A stretch of 64,000 bases of DNA from Oscillospiraceae bacterium (GTDB lineage Bacteria > Bacillota > Clostridia > Oscillospirales > Oscillospiraceae). The notes beneath the pieces are model-generated. The model saw only the letters and a program-made list of their open reading frames with translations. It was not told the origin of the DNA and made no database searches. Positions 16,682 through 25,245 of the stretch are shown piece by piece. Numbering within the stretch: the first letter of the stretch is position 1; each line of letters opens with the position of its first letter. Position numbers and translations under genes: made by a program. The DNA lies in contig JAFPXK010000024.1 in NCBI GenBank assembly GCA_017412585.1, positions 44,239 through 108,238 of the forward strand. The letters are read 5' to 3'.

Positions 16682-17309
16682 TTCGCAGAAGTGACCATAT
16701 ATTTCGTAGGGGCGGGGCTCTGCTCCGCCCAAGCCCGCTTTATTATTGATGATAAGATTGTTTTTCGCAGAAGTTACCGTCTATTTCGTAGGGGCGGGGC
16801 TCTGCTCCGCCCAAACCCGTTTTATCCTTGACGATAAGATGGTCTTTCGCAGAAGTTACCGTCTATTTCGTAGGGGCGGACGACTCTGTCCGCCCCACCC
16901 TTTCTATCATTGAATAAAGGTTTGATTGCTCGCGTAATGTTCGTTCCATCCGTAGGGCGGGACCTATGTGTCCCGCCTCGACGGCATTGATAACCGCCTG
17001 CCGCCGTCAGGGGCGGGACTCTGTCCGCCCAAACCCGTTTTATCCTTGATGATATGAATGCTTTTCGCAGAAGTTACCGTCTACTCCGTAGGGGCGGGGC
17101 TCTGCTCCGCCCCTACCCGTTTTATCCTTGATGATAAGATTGCTTTTCGCAGAAGTTACCGTCTATTTCGTAGGGGCGGACGACTCTGTCCGCCCCACCC
17201 TTTCTATCATTGAATAAAGGTTTGGTCGCTTGCGTAATGTTCGTTCCATCCGCAGGGCGGGACCTATGTGTCCCGCCTCGACGACATCGATAAACGCCTG
17301 CCGCCGTCA
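16682..17309. repeat. 300-bp tandem duplication built of palindromic GC-rich units
   Basis: This 630-bp gene-free stretch is two copies of a unit with an exact 300-bp period: 16735-17009 matches 17035-17309 with scattered substitutions and no visible gap. Inside each copy lie several imperfect palindromes of 24-28 bp, such as GTAGGGGCGG-(GGCTCTGCT)-CCGCCC, GGGGCGGACgactcTGTCCGCCCC and GGGCGGGACctatGTGTCCCGCC. They recur every 60-100 bp and are joined by CGCAGAAGTTACCGTCTATT and GTTTTATCCTTGATGATAAG linkers. About eight palindromes are visible. The right edge includes the stop codon of the NifX-like gene. They look like REP- or MITE-type elements. No open frame within them is convincing. Confidence 0.85.
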
Positions 17310-17702
17310 ATGGCAGCCGTGGTGCCCGCAGCCGTGGTCGCTGTGGTGCGTACAGTCGTGTCCCTCACCGTGGTGGTCGCAGGTGGCACCCTCCACATAG
17401 GTCAACTTCCCATCCAGCAGCGCCTGCACGGCGGCGTCCGCGCTGCCTGCCACACCGGCGTACAGCCTGATGCCCGCCTCCCCCAGCGCCATCTGTGCCC
17501 CGGGCCCGATGCCGCCGCAGATCAAAGCGTCCACCCGGCCCATCTGCAAAAAGCCGGCCAGGGCACCGTGACCCTGCCCGTTGGTGTCCACCACCTGCTG
17601 ATTTACCACAGCGCCGTTTTCGACGTCGTACACCTTAAACTGCTGCGTGTGGCCGAAATGCTGAAAGATACCGCCATTTTCATAGGTAACTGCAATTCTC
17701 AT
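17307..17702 (-). CDS. NifX/NifB-type dinitrogenase cofactor family protein with His-rich tail
   Basis: This 131-residue protein belongs to the dinitrogenase iron-molybdenum cofactor domain family (NifX, NafY, C-terminus of NifB), small metal-cluster carriers also found in non-fixing anaerobes. It begins MRIAVTYENGGIFQHFGHTQ and contains the central GRVDALICGGIGPGAQMALGE segment. The last 25 residues are Cys/His-rich, with repeats like CDHHGEGHDC and HHSDHGCGHH, so it probably binds metal ions. No nitrogenase gene is in the window. ATG 17702 follows AAGGGAG; the frame extends to 17753 without a better start. Its stop codon lies within the upstream-duplicated repeat. Confidence 0.85.
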   Translation of the reverse strand: MRIAVTYENGGIFQHFGHTQQFKVYDVENGAVVNQQVVDTNGQGHGALAGFLQMGRVDALICGGIGPGAQMALGEAGIRLYAGVAGSADAAVQALLDGKLTYVEGATCDHHGEGHDCTHHSDHGCGHHGCH

Positions 17703-17782
17703 AATAACTCCCTTACTTCGTTCCTCCCTACACCGCCAAGGACAGACAGGCATAGAATGGGGTGTGGAGAGGAGGTAAATAA

Positions 17783-17998
17783 ATGAATAACGTGTGTTTT
17801 CGCGGCACCATCCGCTCCGTGGAGGATGGTCAGCTCCTGGTCCGCAACTGGGAAAGCTGCCAGGACGTAGTGGTGTTCTACGATGGCGCCTGCCGCTTTT
17901 CCAGCGGTCAATGCGTCCGGGTCCACTATAACGGCATCATGACCCTGAGCCTGCCGCCCCAGGTCACCGCCGACTGCGTGGAGCAGATTGCCTGCTAA
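17783..17998 (+). CDS. Small uncharacterised protein, 71 residues
   Basis: I do not recognise this 71-residue protein. It begins MNNVCFRGTIRSVEDGQLLV after a strong GAGGAGG site and is transcribed away from the NifX-like gene. Alternating hydrophobic residues (GTIRSV, LLVRNW, VVVFYDG, VRVHYNG) suggest a small all-beta barrel like an OB fold. Four Cys residues (5, 26, 37 and 44 approximately) plus two near the C-terminus could bind metal. Divergence from a metal-carrier gene and its position beside the molybdenum enzymes make a metal-related role thinkable, not shown. Confidence 0.6.
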   Translation: MNNVCFRGTIRSVEDGQLLVRNWESCQDVVVFYDGACRFSSGQCVRVHYNGIMTLSLPPQVTADCVEQIAC

Positions 17999-18008
17999 AC
18001 GCGGCAAG

Positions 18009-18036
18009 AGGCCCCATCCCCTGGAGGACGGGGCCT
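18009..18036. terminator. Weak hairpin between convergent genes
   Basis: AGGCCCC-(atcccctggaggac)-GGGGCCT lies between the ends of the 71-residue gene and the xdh operon. It has no T-run on either strand, so termination here is uncertain. Confidence 0.35.
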
Positions 18037-18049
18037 ACATAGCCACGCT

Positions 18050-18547
18050 TTAGAAGTCGATTTCTTTCCCCAGGCGGCGGTACATAGTCTTCTTCACCGC
18101 CCGCAGAATGTTTTCATAGCCGGTGCAGCGGCACAGGTGGCCGGACAGCAGCTTGCGCAGCTCGTCGTCGCTGTACAGCTTACCCGCCTCCAAAATCTCC
18201 ACCGCCGTCATGATGAAGCCCGGCGTGCAGAAGCCGCACTGGATGGCGGCCTCGTCCACGAAGGCCTGCTGAATGTCGCTGAGCTCTCCGTCGGGTCCCA
18301 AAAGGCTCTCCAGCGTGCGGATGTGCTTGCCCTCGGCCCACACCGCCAGATAGATGCAGGAATTGAAGCACTCGCCGTCGATCAGCACGTTGCACGCGCC
18401 GCACTCGCCCACCTCGCAGCCCTTTTTCACAGAAGTCAAATGGTAGTCGTTGCGCAGCATGTCGGTCAGCGAGGCCCGCACGTCCACCACCCGCTCCACG
18501 TCTTTTCCGTTGATGTTGCAGCGGACAACCTTATACTGTACGCTCAT
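18050..18547 (-). CDS. xdhC: Xanthine dehydrogenase-type 2Fe-2S subunit
   Basis: This 165-residue electron-transfer subunit of a molybdenum hydroxylase has two [2Fe-2S] clusters. The N-terminal ferredoxin part has CEVGECGACNVLIDG (about 44-58) plus a further Cys in ECFNSCIYL. The C-terminal four-helix part has CGFCTPGFIMTA (about 103) and LSGHLCRCTGYENIL (about 133). It is the last gene of the xdhA-xdhB-xdhC operon on the minus strand and overlaps xdhB by 4 nt. Electrons would pass from the Mo site through these clusters to FAD in XdhB. Confidence 0.93.
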   Translation of the reverse strand: MSVQYKVVRCNINGKDVERVVDVRASLTDMLRNDYHLTSVKKGCEVGECGACNVLIDGECFNSCIYLAVWAEGKHIRTLESLLGPDGELSDIQQAFVDEAAIQCGFCTPGFIMTAVEILEAGKLYSDDELRKLLSGHLCRCTGYENILRAVKKTMYRRLGKEIDF

Positions 18548-19434
18548 GCCAGCTCACCTCCCGCCTTGATAATGGACTCCCGCAGTGCCCGCTTTGCCAT
18601 TTCCACGGCGATATGCTGGCGAAACGCCTTGCTGGCCCGCCAGGAGTCACGGGGGTTGATGTCCTCAATGACGGCGTTGCCGAATGCCTCCAGCAGCGCC
18701 TCCGTAGGCTTGGCCCCATTGGCCACCGCCTCGGCGGTGGGCACCCGCATGGGCACCGGCCCCGCCACACCGTAGGCAATGCGGCACCGTTCAATGGTGG
18801 ACTTGTCAGGGCTGAGCCTCACGTTGACGCTGCACCCCAGGGTGGCGATCTCCATGGCGTTGCGCAGGCCGTATTTAATATAGTGTCCGTAGCAGTTTTC
18901 ATAGCTGGCCTTGGGAATGAGGATGGCCGTCTGAATCTCGCCCTCCTCGGCCCGAATGTCCACGGTGCCCGCCTTGATGTAGAAATCATGGATGGGCAGC
19001 CGGCGAACACCGTTCTTCCCCGCCAGCTCCACAATCGCCTCCCAGGCGTGGAGGGTGGAGGCGGAGTCGGCGGAGGTCACGCCGTTGCAGGTGTTGCCGC
19101 CGATGGTGCCGATGTTGCGGATCTGGGGCGAGCCCACCTGGTCCACCGCCTCGCCCAGCACGTTGCAATACCGCTGGATGATGGGGTCTTTCGTAATGTG
19201 GGAAAAGCTGGTCAGCGAGCCGATGCGGATATTCTCCTCCTCGTCGATGGTCACGCCCCGCAGCGCGTCGATCCTATAGATGGAGATCAGCTCTTTCCCG
19301 GCACGCTTTCCCTCCCGCATCTGCACCAGCACGTCGGAGCCGCCGGCGATGATCTGTGCCTCCGGGTGGGCCAGACGCAGCGCGATGGCCTCCTCCACGC
19401 TGAGCGCCTCATATAACGCTTTCATATCATACAT
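18544..19434 (-). CDS. xdhB: Xanthine dehydrogenase-type FAD subunit
   Basis: This 296-residue FAD-binding subunit of a molybdenum hydroxylase shows the family motifs IIAGGSDVLVQMREGK (about 29) and IRNIGTIGGNTCNGVTSADS (about 104), which hold the flavin. Length is normal. The start ATG 19434 lies 3 nt after the stop of xdhA, and its end overlaps xdhC. With its neighbours it forms a three-chain enzyme; the substrate could be a purine or another N-heterocycle and cannot be told from the sequence. Confidence 0.92.
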   Translation of the reverse strand: MYDMKALYEALSVEEAIALRLAHPEAQIIAGGSDVLVQMREGKRAGKELISIYRIDALRGVTIDEEENIRIGSLTSFSHITKDPIIQRYCNVLGEAVDQVGSPQIRNIGTIGGNTCNGVTSADSASTLHAWEAIVELAGKNGVRRLPIHDFYIKAGTVDIRAEEGEIQTAILIPKASYENCYGHYIKYGLRNAMEIATLGCSVNVRLSPDKSTIERCRIAYGVAGPVPMRVPTAEAVANGAKPTEALLEAFGNAVIEDINPRDSWRASKAFRQHIAVEMAKRALRESIIKAGGELA

Positions 19435-19437
19435 GGC

Positions 19438-21753
19438 TCAGTCCTCCTTACTCCGCCAGGGGTCATTGATGAGCCCTGCCTTGGTGAACTCCGCAAACAG
19501 CACATGGGGATTGATGGGGTTGTGGTCAATGGCCACGCCGGTGGCGTTGAAGATGGCGTTGCGGATGGCCGGCGCGCCGGAGCAGGCCGGCGGCTCGCCC
19601 AGCGCCTTGGTGCCAAAGGGCGACGTAGGCTCCGGGTTCTCCGCAAATTGCGCCTCCAGATGGGGGTGGTCCATCACGGTGGACAGCTTGTAGTCCAAAA
19701 GGTTATTATTCAGCGGCTTGCCCGTCTTTTCGTCAAACAAAAGCTGTTCGGACAGGCCGTAGCCGATGGCCATGGACATGCCGCCGTGTACCTGGGCCGC
19801 CGCCAGGGCCGGGTTAATGAGGCTGCCGCAGTCGTGAACGTTGACGATGTTCTTCAGCGTCACCTTGCACATGGGGATGTCCACCTCCACCTCGGCAAAG
19901 GTGCAGCCGAAGGAGTAGGCGTTGTTGCGAATGGTGTAGGTGCTCTCGGCAGTGATGTGCTCGCTGTGAACCGGGTTATACTGCGCCGTCATGGCCAGCT
20001 CCTTCAGGCTCATCAGCACGCTGCCGTCACCCTTGCGGATAATGTTGCCATCCACGATGTCCATATTCCCCACCGCCTGCCGCGTCACCTCGCAGGCGTA
20101 GTCCAGAATCTTTTTCCGCAGAATATCCGCCGTCTGGCGAATGGCGAAGCCTGCCACGTACGTCTGTCGTGAGGCGTAAGCACCGAGGCCCGTAGGCGTC
20201 ACGTCGGTGTCCTGGCAGGAGATAACGTGAACATCGCGGTAGCTCTTCAGCCCCACCGCCTCCGCCACCATCTGGGCATAGGCCGTGTCGGCGCCCTGGC
20301 CGATCTCCGTCTCGCCGCACTGGTAGTTCACCGTGCCGTCCAGATTCAGCAGCATCCGGTTGGAGGAGGTCTCCAGAGAGATGGGATACACGGCGGTGTT
20401 GTACCAGAAGGTAGCCAGGCCGATGCCCCGGCGAATGGGCCCCGTATCCTTGGCAAATTCCGCCTTTTTCCGCTCGTAATCGATGTACGCCGCGCCCTTT
20501 TCCATGCACTGGCGGAAGGAATCGTAATAGTTGGTGTTGCCGGAAAAGGCGTCGTGGAAGCCCTGGGGCATGATGTTCTTCCGGCGGAATTCATAGGGGT
20601 CCATCCCCAACGCTGCCGCGCAGTCGTCGATATTGGCCTCGTCGGCAAAAGACGCCTGGGGCATGCCGTAGCCCCGCATAGCCCCTGCCGCCGGCCGGTT
20701 GGTGAACACCGTCCAGGCGTCACATTCCATGTTGTCGCAGGGATAATGCTGGGGGAAGGAGCCCATGGCTTTGGCCACGATGGAGTGGCCGTGAGAGGCG
20801 TAGGCGCCCTGGTTGGAGAAGCACTCCACCTTCCTGGCGGCAATGTCGCCGTTTTTCCGCAGCCACGTCACGATATGGAACCGGATGGCGTGTCGCACGC
20901 GGTTGGAGACGAAGGTCTCCTCCCGGGCGCAGTCCAGCCGAACGCACCGGCCCCCCACCTGGGTGCAGCACCAGGCGCACAGCGGCTCATAAAGGGCGTC
21001 CTGCTTGTTTCCGAAGCCGCCGCCGATGTAGGGCTTAATCACCTGGATGTCGCCCCAGGGGCGGCCCAAAGCCTGGCCCACCACACGGCGGATGATATGG
21101 GGGATCTGGGTGGAGGACACCACCGTCAGCCGCCCGCCGTTTTCATAGGCGAAGCAGCCGAAGTTCTCAATGTGGCAGTGCTGCACCGTGGGGGTGTCGT
21201 ACCACCCCTCCACCTTCACAAGGCCCGGCTCCTGGATGGCCTTCTGATAGTCGCCCTTCTTCATGTCGGTGTGCTTCAGCACGTTGCCGGGGAACCGCTC
21301 ATGGAGCTGAGGCGCGCCGTCCTCCATGGCCTTCTGGACGTCCAGCACGAAGGGCAGCACGTCGTACTCCACCTTCAGCGCCCGCACGCCCTGGCTGGCA
21401 GCCACCTCGTTCTCCGCGATGACCACCGCCACGTCGTCGCCCCAATAGCGCACGTGCCGGTTCAGCAGGTGCCGGTCCGCCACGTCCTGGTGCCCCGGGT
21501 CCATGGACCAGGGGTGGCCCGCCGTGGGGAAAGGAATGTCCGGCACGTCGAAGCACGTCAGCACCTTCACCACGCCGGGGATGGCCTCCGCCGCCGCCTT
21601 GTCCACGGCCTTCACCATGCCGTGGGCGATGTCGGCGTGCTTAATGCGCACGTACAGCGCATCCGCAGGCATCCGGTCCTCATAGTACTTGGTGCGCCCG
21701 GTGGCCTTGTCAAAGGCGTCTACTCGGATTTCGCTCTTACCTACGTTGCTCAT
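19438..21753 (-). CDS. xdhA: Molybdenum hydroxylase large subunit, xanthine dehydrogenase family
   Basis: This 771-residue molybdopterin-binding subunit hydroxylates a heterocyclic or aldehyde substrate with water-derived oxygen. Visible motifs are the ald_Xan_dh N-terminal domain (SEIRVDAFDKATGRTKYYED), YIGGGFGNKQDALYEP (about 240) around the Mo cofactor, RGYGMPQASFADEANI (about 355) and a C-terminal ALGEPPACSGAPAIRNAI holding the catalytic Glu. It is first in its three-gene minus-strand operon, and GGAGG precedes the ATG. The MocA gene starts divergently 87 bp away, so cofactor maturation is encoded alongside. Substrate unknown. Confidence 0.92.
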   Translation of the reverse strand: MSNVGKSEIRVDAFDKATGRTKYYEDRMPADALYVRIKHADIAHGMVKAVDKAAAEAIPGVVKVLTCFDVPDIPFPTAGHPWSMDPGHQDVADRHLLNRHVRYWGDDVAVVIAENEVAASQGVRALKVEYDVLPFVLDVQKAMEDGAPQLHERFPGNVLKHTDMKKGDYQKAIQEPGLVKVEGWYDTPTVQHCHIENFGCFAYENGGRLTVVSSTQIPHIIRRVVGQALGRPWGDIQVIKPYIGGGFGNKQDALYEPLCAWCCTQVGGRCVRLDCAREETFVSNRVRHAIRFHIVTWLRKNGDIAARKVECFSNQGAYASHGHSIVAKAMGSFPQHYPCDNMECDAWTVFTNRPAAGAMRGYGMPQASFADEANIDDCAAALGMDPYEFRRKNIMPQGFHDAFSGNTNYYDSFRQCMEKGAAYIDYERKKAEFAKDTGPIRRGIGLATFWYNTAVYPISLETSSNRMLLNLDGTVNYQCGETEIGQGADTAYAQMVAEAVGLKSYRDVHVISCQDTDVTPTGLGAYASRQTYVAGFAIRQTADILRKKILDYACEVTRQAVGNMDIVDGNIIRKGDGSVLMSLKELAMTAQYNPVHSEHITAESTYTIRNNAYSFGCTFAEVEVDIPMCKVTLKNIVNVHDCGSLINPALAAAQVHGGMSMAIGYGLSEQLLFDEKTGKPLNNNLLDYKLSTVMDHPHLEAQFAENPEPTSPFGTKALGEPPACSGAPAIRNAIFNATGVAIDHNPINPHVLFAEFTKAGLINDPWRSKED

Positions 21754-21785
21754 GTCGCTCTGCCTCCTTTAGAGGATGGGAATAA

Positions 21786-21822
21786 TTATCCTTGACTTGT
21801 GAACACTATCTTTGCTACATTG
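21786..21822 (+). promoter_or_regulatory. Possible promoter for mocA
   Basis: The 87-bp divergent gap contains TTGACT followed, 18 nt later, by TACATT on the plus strand. The -10 match is modest. The opposite-strand promoter for xdhA was not clear. Confidence 0.45.
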
Positions 21823-21840
21823 TAACTCAGGTGATGCAAA

Positions 21841-22440
21841 ATGAAAACGAAAATCGGCTGCGTAGTCATGGCCGCCGGCAGCGCCTCCCGATTCGGGAAT
21901 AATAAACTTCTGTCCTCTCTGGACGGCGTTACCCTGGCCCAGCGGGCCATAGACGCCGTGCCCCCGGAGAAGCTGCACAGCGCCGTGGTGGTCACCGGCT
22001 ACCCGGAAATCGCCGCCCTGGCCCATGATCGGGGCCTTGGCGTCGTTCTCAATGACCGCCCGGAGGACGGCGCCTCCCGCACCGTTCGCCTGGGCGTGGA
22101 AGCGCTGGAGGCAAGCTGTGACGCCATTTTGTTCCTGGTGTCCGACCAGCCCCTCTTGAAGCGCCAGACCGTGGCGGAGCTCATCGACTTCTACCACAAG
22201 CATCCCGGCCATATCGTGGCCGCCGCCCATAACGGCGTCCGGGGCAATCCCTGCCTGTTTCCGCGGGAGTATTATGCCGCCTTGAAATCCCTCACCGGCG
22301 ATACCGGCGGCAGCGCCGTCATCCGCCGCCATGAGGAAAACCTCCTTTTAATGGAGGTCAGCGCCCCACAGTTGGAGGACGTGGACACGCCTCAGGCGCT
22401 GGCGGCATTACAGCAGCGGCTTCATACCGTCCAAGAGTAA
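21841..22440 (+). CDS. mocA: Molybdenum cofactor cytidylyltransferase MocA-like
   Basis: This 199-residue nucleotidyltransferase adds CMP to molybdopterin to give the cytosine dinucleotide cofactor used by xanthine dehydrogenase-family enzymes. The N-terminal GT-A type signature CVVMAAGSASRFGNNKLL (about 7-24) is plain. LFLVSDQPLLKRQTV near 98 and a VRGNPCLFPREYY segment near 137 match MobA/MocA proteins. It lies between two molybdenum hydroxylase genes, on the opposite strand from both, which supports MocA over a generic NTP transferase. The SD is weak (GGTG) before ATG 21841. Confidence 0.88.
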   Translation: MKTKIGCVVMAAGSASRFGNNKLLSSLDGVTLAQRAIDAVPPEKLHSAVVVTGYPEIAALAHDRGLGVVLNDRPEDGASRTVRLGVEALEASCDAILFLVSDQPLLKRQTVAELIDFYHKHPGHIVAAAHNGVRGNPCLFPREYYAALKSLTGDTGGSAVIRRHEENLLLMEVSAPQLEDVDTPQALAALQQRLHTVQE

Positions 22441-22453
22441 CGGCCCTGTGCCG

Positions 22454-25039
22454 TTACTTTTTTCTTTGATAGGGGGTGTTCTCCAGCGGCAGCTTGAACC
22501 GCCTCTCCCCGTCCAGCCGGAAGTAGGCGTCGGCAATGGCGGGGGCCGTGGGAATGGAGGTGATCTCGCCGATGCCGATAGCGCCGTTGGCCTTGTCAAG
22601 ACCCGGCTTGTCCACCACGATGGCCTTCACCGGCGGCACGTCCGGGGCCCGGAACAGGCCCAGCATGCCGTATTTGGCGGTGGGCTTGCAGTTGTCGTCA
22701 ATGGGATACCGCTCCGTCAGCGCATAGCCCAGGGACATCACCACGCCGCCCTCGATCTGCCCCTCGCAGCTGAGAGGATTCACCGCCTTGCCCACGTCGT
22801 GGGCCGCCACCATCTGCTTTACCTTTCCCGTCTCCCGGTCCAGGATGCACACCTGGGTGGCGTAGCCGTAGGCCACGTGGGACACCGGATTGGGCACGTC
22901 CGCCCCCAGAGGGTCGGTGGCCGCCAGATATTCGCCGTAGAACTCCTGCCCCTTCAGGTCCGCCAGCGTCTTGCCCTCCATGGCCGCCACCAGCTTTTCG
23001 CAGGCCCGGCGGCAGGCCTCGCCGGTAATCAGCGTCTGGCGGGAGCCGGAGGTATCGCCGGAGTCCGGGGCGATCCAGGTGTTGCTGCGCTCATATACAA
23101 TATCGGAGGGCTTGATGTGGCCGTTGGTCACCACCATCTGCACCAGCACCGTGCCCAGCCCCTGGCCGATGCAGGAGGCGCCGGAGTAGATATGCACCTT
23201 GCCGTCGTCCTCCACAATCAGCTTGCACCGGCCCCAGTCCGGCAGTCCCACGCCCACGCCGGCGTTCTTCATGGCGCAGGCGAGGCCCACCGGATCGCCG
23301 TTTTTCACGGCCTCGTCGTAGTAGGGCTTCACCGCCTCCAGCGTCTCCACCAGGCCCGTCTCCGGCCCCACGATCTGGCCGTTGGGCAGCACGCCGCCGG
23401 GGCGGATGGCGTTGCGGTAGCGAATCTCCCAGGGGGAGATGCCCACCTTGTCCGCCATCATGTTCAAAAGGGTCTCGGTGGCAAAACAGGTCTGGGTCAC
23501 GCCGAAGCCCCGGAAGGCCCCGGCCGGGGGATTGTTGGTGTAATAGGCGTCGCCGGTGATCTCAAAATTCTCGTAGGCGTAGGGCCCCGCCGCGTGGGTG
23601 CAGGCCCGCTCCAGCACCGGCCCGCCCAGGGAGGCAAAGGCGCCGGTATCGGAAATCACGCTGGCCTTCACGCCCTGGATGATACCGTTCTCATCGCAGC
23701 CCATGGTGAAGTCCATCCAGAAGGGATGGCGCTTGGGGTGAATCAGAATGGACTCCTGCCGGGTCAGCTTCACCTTCACCGGCACACGGGCCACGTAGGC
23801 AATCAGCGCCGCGTGGTGCTGCACCGACATGTCCTCTTTGCCGCCGAAGCCGCCGCCCACCAGCTGGTTCTCCACCAGGCAGTGGTCGAAGTCCACCCCC
23901 AGCATGGCGGCGCACTCGTGCTGTGTGGTGTGGGCGCTCTGGTCGGTGGTCAGCAGCTTCACCCCGCCGTTGTCCAGCGGCAGGGCCACGCAGCACTCCG
24001 GCTCCAGGAAGGCGTGCTCCGTCCAGGGCGTTTCAAATTTTTCGTGAATTACGTACTTGCTCTTTGCAATGGCCCCGTCGGCGTCGCCCCGGGACACGTG
24101 CTTGTGGGCCTGTACGTTGTTCTCGTCTGTCTCAAATACCAGCGGCGCGTCCGGCGCCATAGCCTCGGTGGGGTTGTGTACGGCGGGCAAAACCTCGTAC
24201 TCCACCTTTACCAGCTTCTTGGCCTCCTCCAGCGTCTCCCGGTCCCTGGCGCACACCAGAGCGATGGCGTCACCCAAATAGTGGGTGATCTCCCCCACCG
24301 GAATCAGCGTAGGCTGGTCTTTTTTGATATGGCCCACGTAGTTCTTTCCGGGCACGTCCTTGGCCGTCAGCACGCACACCACGCCGGGGAGCGCCTCCGC
24401 CTCGGCAGTGTCAATGGAAAGCACCCGGGCCCTGGGGTAGGCCGCCCGGACGGCGCTGCCGTAGCACATGCCCGGCACGTAGATGTCGTCGGGGTACTGT
24501 CCGTAGCCCTGCACCTTCTCCGCCACGTCGATACGGTGTACCCGGCTGCCCACCTGGTAGTCGTCCTCCGCAGGCCGGGGCAGCTTCCCCTCCCGGAAAA
24601 TCTTGGCCGAGAGCATAATGCCGTCGATGATTTTCACATAGCCGGTGCAGCGGCAGATGTTGTTGCGAATGGCGTAGCGGCACTCCTCCCGGGTGGGGTC
24701 GGGATTCACGTCAATGAGGGACTTTGCCGCCATAATCATGCCGGGAATGCAGAAGCCGCACTGCACCGCCCCCGCCTCGCCGAAGGCAAAGGTGTAAACC
24801 TCTTTTTCCCACGCCGACAGGCCCTCCACCGTCACGATGCTCTTGCCCTCCAGCTTGTCGGTCTGGGGCACGCAGGCTTTCGTCAGCTTGCCGTCGATCA
24901 GCACGTGGCAGGTGCCGCAGGCGCCCTCGCTGCAGCCGTCCTTCACGCTGGTCAGCTTCAGTTCGTCCCGGAGAAACCGCAGCAGCTTCTGGTTCTTCTC
25001 CACGCTGACCGTATTCCCGTTTACAGTAAATACCGCCAT
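22454..25039 (-). CDS. Selenium-dependent xanthine dehydrogenase (fused Fe-S and Mo domains)
   Basis: One 861-residue chain joins a two-cluster [2Fe-2S] domain (1-150) to a molybdopterin hydroxylase domain (165-861), with no FAD domain. The Fe-S motifs are CSEGACGTCHVLIDG (about 35), CGFCIPGMIMAA (about 93) and NNICRCTGYVKII (about 127). The Mo motifs are VGGGFGGKEDMSVQHH (about 400), AGAFRGFGVTQTCFATE (about 500) and the terminal GIGEITSIPTAPAIADAY with the catalytic Glu. This architecture and length match the selenium-dependent xanthine dehydrogenase family. selD, yqeB and an EF2568-type desulfurase next door strengthen that reading. The FAD partner is not obvious; XdhB nearby could serve. 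Confidence 0.9.
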   Translation of the reverse strand: MAVFTVNGNTVSVEKNQKLLRFLRDELKLTSVKDGCSEGACGTCHVLIDGKLTKACVPQTDKLEGKSIVTVEGLSAWEKEVYTFAFGEAGAVQCGFCIPGMIMAAKSLIDVNPDPTREECRYAIRNNICRCTGYVKIIDGIMLSAKIFREGKLPRPAEDDYQVGSRVHRIDVAEKVQGYGQYPDDIYVPGMCYGSAVRAAYPRARVLSIDTAEAEALPGVVCVLTAKDVPGKNYVGHIKKDQPTLIPVGEITHYLGDAIALVCARDRETLEEAKKLVKVEYEVLPAVHNPTEAMAPDAPLVFETDENNVQAHKHVSRGDADGAIAKSKYVIHEKFETPWTEHAFLEPECCVALPLDNGGVKLLTTDQSAHTTQHECAAMLGVDFDHCLVENQLVGGGFGGKEDMSVQHHAALIAYVARVPVKVKLTRQESILIHPKRHPFWMDFTMGCDENGIIQGVKASVISDTGAFASLGGPVLERACTHAAGPYAYENFEITGDAYYTNNPPAGAFRGFGVTQTCFATETLLNMMADKVGISPWEIRYRNAIRPGGVLPNGQIVGPETGLVETLEAVKPYYDEAVKNGDPVGLACAMKNAGVGVGLPDWGRCKLIVEDDGKVHIYSGASCIGQGLGTVLVQMVVTNGHIKPSDIVYERSNTWIAPDSGDTSGSRQTLITGEACRRACEKLVAAMEGKTLADLKGQEFYGEYLAATDPLGADVPNPVSHVAYGYATQVCILDRETGKVKQMVAAHDVGKAVNPLSCEGQIEGGVVMSLGYALTERYPIDDNCKPTAKYGMLGLFRAPDVPPVKAIVVDKPGLDKANGAIGIGEITSIPTAPAIADAYFRLDGERRFKLPLENTPYQRKK

Positions 25040-25084
25040 GATGACGCCCCTTCCCCCGATAGTGAATTATTATGGCAAAAAATC

Positions 25085-25094
25085 GTTTGCAAAC
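25085..25094. promoter_or_regulatory. Palindrome in the leader of the selenium-dependent XDH
   Basis: GTTTGCAAAC, a perfect 10-bp palindrome, lies just downstream of the predicted transcription start of the gene at 22454-25039. It could be an operator half-site pair; the regulator is unknown. Confidence 0.3.
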
Positions 25095-25110
25095 CTAATT
25101 ATTTTTGTTA

Positions 25111-25139
25111 ATTGTACCATACACAATATCATAAAGCAA
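25111..25139 (-). promoter_or_regulatory. Sigma-A promoter for the selenium-dependent XDH
   Basis: The minus strand reads TTGCTT (25134-25139), a 17-nt spacer and TACAAT (25111-25116), about 70 bp before the gene start. Confidence 0.65.
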
Positions 25140-25196
25140 CAGGAAAAGGTTGTTTCATTATTCTAAATGAAGAATAGCGCGTCCTCCAATGGGAGC

Positions 25197-25234
25197 AAAA
25201 GGGGCGGCGCCTTTCCCGGGAAAAGCGCCGCCCC
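25197..25234 (-). terminator. Intrinsic terminator after selD
   Basis: The minus strand forms GGGGCGGCGCTTTT-CCCGGG-AAAGGCGCCGCCCC followed by TTTTGC, 12 nt after the selD stop. Confidence 0.85.
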
Positions 25235-25245
25235 ATAATGAATAA

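Noticed and set aside
16682..17309. CRISPR array
   Set aside because: Repeats are imperfect palindromes of varying sequence, spacing differs, and the whole 300-bp block is duplicated. There are no unique spacers and no cas genes.
22448..25111. 887-residue plus-strand open frame
   Set aside because: It is antisense to the selenium-dependent XDH, which has full family motifs. The frame is His/Gly/Val-rich with no domain and arises from high GC at third positions. The same applies to long antisense frames at 1570-3528, 20227-21795, 30519-31814, 46841-48382 and 52183-54457.
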